Shown here one piece after another: positions 1 to 6,279 of a stretch of 10,546 nt of DNA. A program made the position numbers and the translations under genes. Below the pieces are notes generated by a model. That model saw only the letters and a list, made by a program, of their open reading frames with translations, made no database searches and had not been told where the DNA came from. Origin of the DNA: HLUCCA09 sp039189975 (GTDB lineage Bacteria > Pseudomonadota > Alphaproteobacteria > Rhodobacterales > Rhodobacteraceae); the NCBI GenBank assembly GCA_039189975.1, contig JBCCYI010000172.1, forward strand, positions 1-10,546, in the 5' to 3' direction. Every line of letters starts with the position of its first letter. Position 1 is the first letter of the stretch.

Positions 1-1
1 G

Positions 2-1720
2 GACGCGTTTCGCACCATCAGCGAAGTGGCTGAATGGCTGGGCGTGAACGCGCATGTTCTGCGGTTCTGGGAAAGCAAGTTCAGCCAGGTGAAGCCGGTG
101 AAGCGTGCGGGGGGCCGTCGCTATTACCGCAAGTCCGACATGGAGCTCTTGGGCGGCATCAAACAGCTCCTCCACGAGGATGGGCTGACGATCAAAGGCG
201 TGCAGAAGGTGCTGCGCGAACAGGGCGTAAAGGCCGTTTGTGCCTTGTCTCCGCATGTCGAGGACACCCCGCCTGTCGAGGACGAGGGTGCTGCGCGCCC
301 CGGCGCACCAGACGCGCCGACCGCGTCCTCCGCTCCGACCGACGGTCTGGAGGCGCCGCCGTCGACGGACGCTGAGCGCGCGGCCGCTCCAAGCGGGACC
401 CTGGGCGAAGAGGCTGCCGAAGTGGCGGCGGACGCCCCTCTGACACGCCCTGCCCCTCCGAACGATGCGGTCGCCGTCGACGCGGCGGGTTCCATGGGCG
501 CACGCCCCGATGCGATCCCGCCGGATACCCCGCCCCAGCCTGTGGCTGCCGTCGGGGACCGGCCCGAACCCAGCCCGCTGGACGCTGATACCGCGTCGCC
601 CGCCAGTGCGCCCGACGGCGGTGCGGGTGCCCACGCTTCTAGCGACACGGACGTGACCGATCCCGACGGTGCCGCCGCCGCCCCCGGCGCGCCCCTGCCC
701 GAGACGCCAGAAAGCGTCGCCCGCAGCGCTGGGGACCCCGAGCAGGAGGCGTTCCGTGCCGAGCTCGACGCGGCCCAGAAGCTCGCGGATACCTTGCGCG
801 TCGGGCGTGCCGATCCGATCGACCAGCCATCGCTCTTTGACGCGGAGCGCGCAACGGACGAGGCCAGAACACCGGAGGAGCGGCCTGCTGGCGTCGACAT
901 GCCCGAACCGTCGGACGTCGTATCAGCCGATGCAGCGGACGTCCCGGACCAAGCCCCTCCAGCGCATCCCGACACTGCGCCGGTGCCAGAGACACCGCAA
1001 GCAACCGAGGATGCAGCACCGTTCGCGGAGGAGGACGGCGCGGCCCCTGCCCTCCACGCGGGGGCTGGCGCGGCGCACGCTCCGACCGAGGCGCTGTCGC
1101 CCGGCGCCGGGACAGACGCTCACACGCCTGCGGACGGCAGCGCCAACGACAGTGGCGCGGGTGCGGTGAGCGCAGCGCCGCCCGAACCGGCGCCCCTATT
1201 GCCGCTCGATGAGGCGCATGGCGCAGCGGATACGGAGCCCGTCGCTGCTGCGTCCGAGGCGGACATCGGCGCAACCGATTCCACAGGGCCAGAGATCGCG
1301 CCATTGCCGCCGGTCGGGGGCGAGGAGGACAGCGCTTCGGACGAGGCCCTTTCGCCCTCGCACTCCGCAAGCGACGTCAGCGCAGACGCGCCCGCCGGGC
1401 CTGATGTCGCCGCGTTGCCATCGCTTGATCCGAAGGTCGGCAGTGGGGCCGACGACTCCGTCGGCGAGGCAGGTGATCCCGGTCAGGACCCTCCCGAGCC
1501 GGAAGGGTCAGCGCCCGAAGAACGCCTCGCAGACTCGGACACCGAGGCGGGTGACGCGCGCTCTGGCCCTTCGGTCGCGCCATTGCCGGAGTTGAACCTG
1601 ACGCTGCCCGACGCGCTGGCGCGGGCGGCGCCTGGCGAGATCCCCGAGGCCGCGCTCGCCCCGCTCCTGGCGCGGGCCAAGGCCCTCCGGGCCTGGATGG
1701 ACCAACCCCGTGGCGGATGA
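2..1720 (+). CDS. MerR-family transcriptional regulator with long acidic Ala/Pro-rich tail (5' end outside window)
   Basis: The reading frame is open from base 2, so the true start lies before the window; the GTG at 26 is inside the DNA-binding domain. About 572 residues are visible. The first 75 or so form a MerR winged-helix domain: the helix-turn-helix starts at SEVAEWLGV, followed by the typical HVLRFWESKF segment, the wing GGRRYYR, and LLHEDGLTIKGVQKVLREQG. MerR proteins bind promoter DNA as dimers, and no metal- or drug-binding cysteines are seen here. The remaining ~490 residues are low-complexity, rich in Ala, Pro, Asp and Glu. A GP-x-(V/I)-A-P-L-P-like motif recurs near bases 1178, 1286, 1397 and 1565. 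The last ~45 residues, from the fourth copy on, look ordered (LTLPDALARA, then an Ala/Leu-rich helix). In Roseobacter-type genomes I recall such a gene just after ihfA, but that gene is not in view. Its target is unknown. The MerR fold is certain and the role is not. Confidence 0.9.
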   Translation, partial: DAFRTISEVAEWLGVNAHVLRFWESKFSQVKPVKRAGGRRYYRKSDMELLGGIKQLLHEDGLTIKGVQKVLREQGVKAVCALSPHVEDTPPVEDEGAARPGAPDAPTASSAPTDGLEAPPSTDAERAAAPSGTLGEEAAEVAADAPLTRPAPPNDAVAVDAAGSMGARPDAIPPDTPPQPVAAVGDRPEPSPLDADTASPASAPDGGAGAHASSDTDVTDPDGAAAAPGAPLPETPESVARSAGDPEQEAFRAELDAAQKLADTLRVGRADPIDQPSLFDAERATDEARTPEERPAGVDMPEPSDVVSADAADVPDQAPPAHPDTAPVPETPQATEDAAPFAEEDGAAPALHAGAGAAHAPTEALSPGAGTDAHTPADGSANDSGAGAVSAAPPEPAPLLPLDEAHGAADTEPVAAASEADIGATDSTGPEIAPLPPVGGEEDSASDEALSPSHSASDVSADAPAGPDVAALPSLDPKVGSGADDSVGEAGDPGQDPPEPEGSAPEERLADSDTEAGDARSGPSVAPLPELNLTLPDALARAAPGEIPEAALAPLLARAKALRAWMDQPRGG

Positions 1721-1768
1721 GGGCCCGTGGCGGATTAGGGATCGCGGCGGATGAGAGATCGCGGCGGG
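1710..1768. repeat. 17-bp tandem repeat (about 3.4 copies) across the merR stop codon
   Basis: Units begin at 1710, 1727, 1744 and 1761 (the last partial) and share the core G(T/C)GGCGGAT(G/T)AG. The TGA stop of the regulator is at 1718-1720 in the first unit. The second and third units carry TAG (1736-1738) and TGA (1752-1754) at the equivalent place. Copies two and three are the most alike, both ending in GAT C. The unit is not a multiple of three, and the extra copies lie after the stop, so the protein is unaffected. Slipped-strand duplication of the gene's 3' end is the simple explanation. Confidence 0.8.
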
Positions 1769-1807
1769 CGTGGCCGCTTCCAGGTAGGATCGGGGTCGGT
1801 TTCCCGC

Positions 1808-1835
1808 TTGCTCCCCCGGCCGAATCCGCTATGAA
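1808..1835 (+). promoter_or_regulatory. Putative sigma-70-type promoter of tRNA-Pro
   Basis: A TTGCTC box at 1808-1813, preceded by C, is separated by 16 bp from TATGAA at 1830-1835, also preceded by C. This resembles the alphaproteobacterial housekeeping pattern CTTGAC - N16-17 - CTATAT. Transcription would start a few bases before the tRNA's first base at 1846, as expected for a tRNA gene. It is assigned from pattern and position only. Confidence 0.45.
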
Positions 1836-1845
1836 CGCCGCACGT

Positions 1846-1922
1846 CGGGCTATAGCGCAGTCTGGTAGCGCGTCCGTCTGGGGGACGGGAGGTAGTAGGT
1901 TCGAATCCTGCTAGCCCGACCA
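1846..1922 (+). tRNA. tRNA-Pro, anticodon GGG, CCA encoded
   Basis: A full cloverleaf can be folded by hand. The acceptor stem is CGGGCTA (1846-1852) with TAGCCCG (1912-1918). The D stem is GCGC (1855-1858) with GCGC (1868-1871). The anticodon stem is TCCGT (1873-1877) with ACGGG (1885-1889), the outermost pair being a T-G wobble. The loop is CTGGGGG with anticodon GGG at 1880-1882. The T stem is GTAGG with CCTGC around the loop TTCGAAT. The discriminator is A1919, followed by encoded CCA. It decodes proline CCC (and CCU by wobble), which suits a GC-rich genome. It lies between the merR gene and the deaminase gene on the same strand. Confidence 0.97.
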
Positions 1923-2015
1923 TTCAATCCGCCTCAGATGCGCCGGTCCTGGGGGTCGCGATCAGGCGAGCCGTCCATCCCGCGTCCCTGAGAAGCCCGT
2001 GAGAGAAGGCAGACG

Positions 2016-3122
2016 ATGCCCGCCGACCTGCTGACAGAGATGCCGTCCCGCGAAGGGGTGCTCCCCTGCCAGGAGATCGAAGCGCTCGTCCGTGCCGGTG
2101 CGATCCGGCCCGATGCCCCGCTCGAAGAGGGGCAGATCCAGCCCGCAAGCCTCGATCTGCGCCTGGGGCCGGTGGCGTACCGGGTGCGCGCCTCGTTTCT
2201 GGCGGGCGCCGGGAACCGGGTTGAGGAGAGGCTGGCCGCGCTGGAGATGCATCGCTTCGACCTGAGCGGCGGTGCGGTGCTGGAGAAGGGATGCGTTTAC
2301 CTGGTGCCGCTGATCGAGCGGCTCGCGCTGCCCGAAACCCTGGCGGCGGCCGCCAATGCCAAATCCTCGACCGGACGGCTCGACCTTTTGACCCGCGTTG
2401 TGACCGACGAGGGGGCCGAGTTTGACCGCATTGCCGCGGGCTATACCGGGCCGCTTTACGCAGAGATCTGCCCACGGTCCTTTTCCGTGCTGGTGCGTCC
2501 GGGGATGCGCCTGACGCAACTGCGGCTGCGGCGCGGGGCGCCCACACTGGATGACGCGGCCCTCGCGGCGCTCCATGCCGAGGCGACACTGGTGGACACT
2601 GAGCCGGTCATCGCGGGCGGTCTCGGCTTTTCGGTAGATCTGGAGCGCGGCGAGGACCGCGTGGGCTGGCGTGCCAAGCCCCACACCGGCGTGATCGACC
2701 TTGACCGGATCGGCCACTACGCGGTGCATGATTTCTGGGAGCCGGTGATGGCCGAGGCGGGGCGAATCGTTCTGGATCCCGGAGCGTTTTACATCCTCGT
2801 GAGCCGCGAGGCAGTGCACATCCCGCCCGACTATGCCGCCGAGATGGCGCCCTATCTTGCGATGGTGGGCGAGTTTCGCGTGCATTATGCCGGCTTCTTC
2901 GATCCGGGGTTCGGCCATGCCGAGGCGGGCGGCGCGGGCGCGCGGGGCGTGCTGGAGGTGCGGTGCCACGAGGCGCCGTTCGTCCTGGAGCATGGCCAGG
3001 TCGTGGGACGGCTTGTCTACGAGCGGATGGCAGCGCGGCCAAACCGCCTCTATGGCACGGGCATCACCTCGAACTATCAGGGTCAGGGGCTGAAGCTCTC
3101 CAAGCATTTCAAGCCACTGTAA
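2016..3122 (+). CDS. dcd: dCTP deaminase-type protein with two tandem dUTPase-fold halves
   Basis: The family deaminates dCTP to dUTP, feeding dUTPase and dTMP synthesis in the cytoplasm. The 368 residues are nearly twice the ~190 of E. coli Dcd, which fits the long form known in alphaproteobacteria. The N-terminal half has the family signatures QIQPASLDLRLG (40-51), KSSTGR (116-121) and GYTGPLYAEI (142-151). E150 matches the catalytic glutamate, followed by VLVRPGMRLTQLRL. The C-terminal half repeats the fold more loosely: HYAGFFDPGFG (290-300), a GVLE glutamate (E314) and HGQVVGRLVYE. The SS-x-GR motif is absent there. The tail YQGQGLKLSKHF (354-365) resembles the nucleotide-closing C-terminus of Dcd. 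The ATG at 2016 has a good ribosome-binding site, GAGAAGG (2003-2009), 6 nt upstream. The gene starts 93 bp after the tRNA and converges on scpB. The family call is strong. That the second half lacks activity is inference. Confidence 0.9.
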   Translation: MPADLLTEMPSREGVLPCQEIEALVRAGAIRPDAPLEEGQIQPASLDLRLGPVAYRVRASFLAGAGNRVEERLAALEMHRFDLSGGAVLEKGCVYLVPLIERLALPETLAAAANAKSSTGRLDLLTRVVTDEGAEFDRIAAGYTGPLYAEICPRSFSVLVRPGMRLTQLRLRRGAPTLDDAALAALHAEATLVDTEPVIAGGLGFSVDLERGEDRVGWRAKPHTGVIDLDRIGHYAVHDFWEPVMAEAGRIVLDPGAFYILVSREAVHIPPDYAAEMAPYLAMVGEFRVHYAGFFDPGFGHAEAGGAGARGVLEVRCHEAPFVLEHGQVVGRLVYERMAARPNRLYGTGITSNYQGQGLKLSKHFKPL

Positions 3123-3151
3123 GGTTTCCCCCACTGTTAGGTGTCCCGATG

Positions 3152-3168
3152 CGATCGGCGCCCGATCG
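3152..3168. terminator. Possible hairpin in the convergent gap
   Basis: CGATCGG (3152-3158) and CCGATCG (3162-3168) form a perfect 7-bp stem around a 3-nt loop, 29 bp after the deaminase stop. It lies between two converging genes, where a bidirectional terminator would be expected. No T-tract follows on either strand, so intrinsic termination is uncertain. Confidence 0.3.
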
Positions 3169-3223
3169 GAGCGCGCACAGAGCACCGTACCCCCCTTGCC
3201 AGCAGCCTCTGCAGCACCCAACC

Positions 3224-3268
3224 GGCAGCGCGGCACCAGGCAGCGCGGCACAAGGCAGCGCGGTGATA
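3224..3268. repeat. 15-bp tandem repeat abutting the scpB stop codon
   Basis: GGCAGCGCGGCACCA (3224-3238) is followed directly by GGCAGCGCGGCACAA (3239-3253) and by a third, decayed unit GGCAGCGCGGTGATA (3254-3268). The first ten bases are identical in all three. The array ends exactly where the scpB stop codon (3269-3271 on the plus strand) begins, so it is non-coding for scpB. Confidence 0.75.
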
Positions 3269-4075
3269 TCAGCCCGGGGCCAGCGGGTCTTCTTTATCGG
3301 GCGCCGCGTCGCCCGTGGCGGTCTCTCGCATCTCGGCCTCAAACGCGACCTCGCCGCGGGGAGGCTGGGACGTGGGGGCGGCCGCGCGTTCTGCGGGGCC
3401 GTCTGTCCCTGAAAAGAGCTCCGGCTGCGCGGCCTCGTCTTCGTCGAGCGCCGTGCCGGGCGGGGGCCGGTTATCCAGCAGGCCCGCAGCCCGCAGATCG
3501 CGCAGGCCGGGCAAGTCCCGCGCGGATTCTAGGCTGAAGTGGTCAAGAAAGTCTTGCGTCACGACATAGGTGACCGGCCGGCCCGGCGTTTCGCGGCGTC
3601 GACCAAAGCGGATCCATTCGAGCTCCAGAAGCTGGTCCACCGTGCCGCGCGACACCGACACGCCTCGGATCTCCTCAATTTCGGCGCGGGTGACGGGCTG
3701 GTGGTAGGCGACGATGGCAAGCGTCTCGATGGCGGCGCGAGAAAGCTTGCGCGTCTCAACCGTTTCCTTCTGCATCAGAAACCCGAGGTCGGGCGCGGTC
3801 CGCAGGGCCCAGGCCTCCCCCACGCGCGTCACACGCACCCCGCGCCCTTCGTAGCGCTTTTGCAGGAGCGGAAGCGCCGTCGCCGCATCCGCGCCGTGCG
3901 GCATGCGGGCGTTGAGCTCGGCCACGGTGACGGGCTCAGCAGAGGCAAAGAGGATTGCCTCGACCATACGCTCCTGCTCTCCCAGGGGCGGCGCCTCAAA
4001 AAGGCTTTGCTCCGGGGCGCTCTGGTCGGGCGCGTCCTTGTCCGGGCCCTCAACCATTGGCGCACCCTCTGCCAT
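3269..4075 (-). CDS. scpB: Segregation and condensation protein B (ScpB)
   Basis: ScpB is a winged-helix (KITE) protein. It dimerises and binds the middle of ScpA, regulating the SMC condensin that compacts and segregates chromosomes. The 268 residues show a first winged helix at about 35-95 (ERMVEAILFASAEPVT, with an LRTAPDLGFL end). The second runs from about 108 to 175 and has the family's most conserved stretch, LSRAAIETLAIVAYHQPVTR (111-130), then IRGVS...GTVDQLLE and GRPVTYVVT. A variable acidic Pro-rich tail follows LLDNRPPP (about 199-206). The ATG at 4075 is 15 nt after the scpA stop. A second ATG at 4057 (MVEGPDKD) has a better ribosome-binding site (AGAGGG, about 7 nt upstream) and may be the true start, giving 262 residues. 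It is the last gene of the minus-strand run. Confidence 0.95.
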   Translation of the reverse strand: MAEGAPMVEGPDKDAPDQSAPEQSLFEAPPLGEQERMVEAILFASAEPVTVAELNARMPHGADAATALPLLQKRYEGRGVRVTRVGEAWALRTAPDLGFLMQKETVETRKLSRAAIETLAIVAYHQPVTRAEIEEIRGVSVSRGTVDQLLELEWIRFGRRRETPGRPVTYVVTQDFLDHFSLESARDLPGLRDLRAAGLLDNRPPPGTALDEDEAAQPELFSGTDGPAERAAAPTSQPPRGEVAFEAEMRETATGDAAPDKEDPLAPG

Positions 4076-4090
4076 AGGGCCCCGGACCCG

Positions 4091-5029
4091 TCACTCGTTG
4101 CCCTCAGGGGTATCGGCGCCGCCAGAGGGCGCTGCCTCCCTGGGTGCCTCGGCCCGGCGCATCTGGATGGGGCCGAACGTGTCGGACTGGCGCAGCTGCA
4201 CCTTGCCCGCCTTGGCCAGCTCCAGCGATGCGGCGAAGGTGGCTGCGGTGGCCGAACGCCGTTTGGCGGGCTCCAGATCCCAGCCGGGGGGGAGATAGGT
4301 CATGAGGTTCGTCCATTCGCCGGCGTAGCCGATGAGACCCCTGAGCCGGTCAAGCGCCATCTCCATGGTGAACACGTCCGCACGGTCCATCACATAGGGA
4401 CGGAACTCGTCCTTTGTGCGGATCCGGGCATAAGCGCGCATGAGATCCATCAACGTCGCAGTGTAGCGAATCTTGCGGATCCGCGTGACGTCTTCGGGCA
4501 GACCACGGGCGAAGACGTCGCGTCCCAGACGGTCCCGCGCCATCAGCTTGGCGGCCGCCCCGCGCATCGCTTCGAGCCGTTCGAGCTGAAAGGCGAGATG
4601 GGCGGCGAGATCCTCGCCGGAGGGGCCCTCGTCCGCCGGGTCCGGCGGCAAGAGGAGCCGCGATTTCAGAAAGGCCAGCCACGCGGCCATGACGAGGTAA
4701 TCAGCGGCGAGTTCGAGCCGCAACGCCTTCGCCTCCTCGACAAAGGCAAGGTATTGCTGGGCGAGTTGCAGCACCGAGATCTTGCGCAGATCGACCTTTT
4801 GCGTCCGCGCAAGGGTGAGCAGCAGATCAAGCGGGCCTTCATAGCCATCAACGTCGACGACCAGCGCCTCGGCCGCGACCCTGTCGGCCACGCTCATCGG
4901 GGAGGCGAAAGGATCGCTGCCCACCGAGAATGGCACCACCTCGGCGCCCGTCGCATGATCCTGCGCGGCGTCCCGCCCCGGATTGGGGGCGTCGTCGTCG
5001 GACGGTCCGGCGTCGTCGTCGTGATTCAT
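4091..5029 (-). CDS. scpA: Segregation and condensation protein A (ScpA)
   Basis: ScpA is the kleisin subunit that bridges the SMC heads and recruits ScpB. The defining N-terminal motif YEGPLDLLL is at residues 63-71, followed by the helical DLRKISVLQLAQQYL and the LELAADYLVMAAWLAFLKSR segment (about 105-123). The C-terminal winged helix (about 255-290, SATAATFAASLELAKAGKVQ) would contact the SMC head. The central region is Asp/Glu- and Arg-rich, as usual. The ~60 residues before the motif are longer than in most ScpA proteins and open with an Asp-rich stretch. An internal ATG at 4897 (MSVADRV) would shorten it but has no visible ribosome-binding site. The start at 5029 has only a weak one. 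It lies 15 nt after nagZ and 15 nt before scpB, so the three are probably one transcript. Confidence 0.95.
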   Translation of the reverse strand: MNHDDDAGPSDDDAPNPGRDAAQDHATGAEVVPFSVGSDPFASPMSVADRVAAEALVVDVDGYEGPLDLLLTLARTQKVDLRKISVLQLAQQYLAFVEEAKALRLELAADYLVMAAWLAFLKSRLLLPPDPADEGPSGEDLAAHLAFQLERLEAMRGAAAKLMARDRLGRDVFARGLPEDVTRIRKIRYTATLMDLMRAYARIRTKDEFRPYVMDRADVFTMEMALDRLRGLIGYAGEWTNLMTYLPPGWDLEPAKRRSATAATFAASLELAKAGKVQLRQSDTFGPIQMRRAEAPREAAPSGGADTPEGNE

Positions 5030-5044
5030 CGACCCGCTTTCAGG

Positions 5045-6040
5045 CTACCTCAGCAGGCTTTCAAGCTCATGCTCCAGCGCGGCGATGTCAACGGGGCTTG
5101 CGGCGTTGCGCAGGCCAAGGGCGCGGGCGGAGCGGGCACGGGCGGCGGCGGTGAGCGGCGGCAGGCGGCGGGCCAGGGCCTCCATCTCCTGCATATTGCC
5201 GTTGCAATGCAGAACAATATCACAGCCGGCCTCCAGCGCGGCCATGCCCCGCTCGACCACATCGCCCGAAAGCGCCTGCATCGAGATGTCGTCGGTCATG
5301 AGCAGGCCGTCAAAGCCGATGTCCTCGCGGATCAGTTGGATCAGCGGGGTGGAGATCGTGGCTGGCGCGCTCTCGTCGATATCGGAAAAGACGATGTGGG
5401 CCGACATGCCGAGGGGCAGATCGGAGAGGGCGCGGAAGGCGGCGAAGTCCTGCGCTTCGAGCTCGGCGCGCGGTGTGTCCACGCGTGGCAGGTCGACATG
5501 GGCATCGAGAGCGGCCCGGCCGAGCCCCGGCATGTGCTTCAGCACGGGCAGAATACCTGCGTCGAGCAGGCCCTGGGCCACCGCGCGGGCCGCGCCGATG
5601 ACCGTGACGTGGTCCTCACCGTAGAGGCGGTTCTTCAGGATCGGATGGGTGTCGGGCCGGGCGAGGTCGGCCAGCGGCGCACAATTGACGTCGATCCCGA
5701 CGGCGCGCAGCTCTTCCGCGATGAGCCGGTAGCGCAGCCGCATCGCGCGCGCCGCGACGCCGGGGTCGGGCGTGCCGCGCATCTGATCGAGCGGTGGCCG
5801 CCAGTGACGCCAGTGCGGCGGGCCCATGCGTTGGACACGGCCGCCCTCCTGGTCGATCAGGATGGGCGCGTGCCGTCCGACCGCCTCACGCAGATCCGCG
5901 GTGAGCCGGATGAGTTGAGCGGGCGTTTCGACGTTGCGGGCAAAGAGGATGAAGCCCCAGGGTTGGGCATCGGCGATCAGGGCCGCTTCATCTGGCAGGA
6001 GCACGGGCCCCGAGCAGCCGAAGGTTGCGGGAAGTGTCAT
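5045..6040 (-). CDS. nagZ: Beta-N-acetylhexosaminidase NagZ (GH3)
   Basis: NagZ removes N-acetylglucosamine from anhydro-muropeptides in the cytoplasm during peptidoglycan recycling. In some bacteria this links to AmpC induction. The 331 residues match the family's usual ~340. Visible motifs are IDQEGGRVQRM (62-72), GIDVNCAPLADL (115-126), KHMPGLG (168-174), DAH (179-181) and LLMTDDISM (246-254). D250 is the expected nucleophile and D179/H181 the expected acid-base dyad. The family consensus is KH(F/I)PG(H/L)G-x4-D(S/T)H. Here Met replaces F/I and Ala replaces S/T, while the catalytic residues remain. I chose the ATG at 6040 because GAGGGG lies 4 nt upstream and because MTLPATFGCSG begins the conserved fold. 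The frame stays open 264 bp further upstream, but that stretch looks non-coding. There is no signal peptide, as expected for a cytoplasmic enzyme. Confidence 0.95.
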   Translation of the reverse strand: MTLPATFGCSGPVLLPDEAALIADAQPWGFILFARNVETPAQLIRLTADLREAVGRHAPILIDQEGGRVQRMGPPHWRHWRPPLDQMRGTPDPGVAARAMRLRYRLIAEELRAVGIDVNCAPLADLARPDTHPILKNRLYGEDHVTVIGAARAVAQGLLDAGILPVLKHMPGLGRAALDAHVDLPRVDTPRAELEAQDFAAFRALSDLPLGMSAHIVFSDIDESAPATISTPLIQLIREDIGFDGLLMTDDISMQALSGDVVERGMAALEAGCDIVLHCNGNMQEMEALARRLPPLTAAARARSARALGLRNAASPVDIAALEHELESLLR

Positions 6041-6173
6041 CTCGCCCCTCTCTTTGCGCCTGTGATGCGATCGCTCTGGCGCTCTGGCGGGCGCAGGCCC
6101 GGCGCTGCGGGAAAGCCGCGCGGCCCGCCCGTGGGCTGTCCTGGCATGTGCCCAAGACCGACCGAGGCAACGC

Positions 6174-6218
6174 GCCTGATGGCCGGTCGCCGCGCGCGCG
6201 GGCGGTCGGTCATCAGGC
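6174..6218. repeat. 18-bp inverted repeat in the nagZ upstream gap
   Basis: The 239-bp gap between the SPOR gene stop and the nagZ start (6041-6279) holds no credible gene. Within it, 6174-6191 pairs with 6201-6218 around the 9-nt loop GCGCGCGCG. On plus-strand RNA all 18 positions pair (15 Watson-Crick, 3 G-U). On minus-strand RNA, the direction of the operon, the same three positions are C-A mismatches. No T-tract follows on either side. A smaller hairpin TGCCG-CAAC-CGGCA sits next to it at 6227-6240. It could be a processing or attenuation structure between SPOR and nagZ, or a relic repeat. Confidence 0.6.
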
Positions 6219-6279
6219 CACCGCTCTGCCGCAACCGGCAGACCCGACGCGTCATGGGATCGAGACCGTCCGACACGCT

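Noticed and set aside
639..1370. Open frame antisense to the merR tail
   Set aside because: It is an Arg/Pro-rich shadow of the low-complexity tail with no domain and no credible start signal.
1735..1923. Minus-strand frame beginning MVGLAGFEPTTSRPPDG
   Set aside because: This is the well-known spurious protein produced by reading antisense across a tRNA gene. It covers the tRNA-Pro.
1923..2015. Imperfect hairpin after the tRNA (CGCCT near 1930 with AGGCG near 1966) as a terminator
   Set aside because: The stem has bulges and no T-tract follows, so I could not support it as a terminator.
5517..5537. PGLG instead of PGHG in NagZ as an active-site loss
   Set aside because: The published family consensus already allows His or Leu at this position, and the catalytic Asp-x-His pair is intact.
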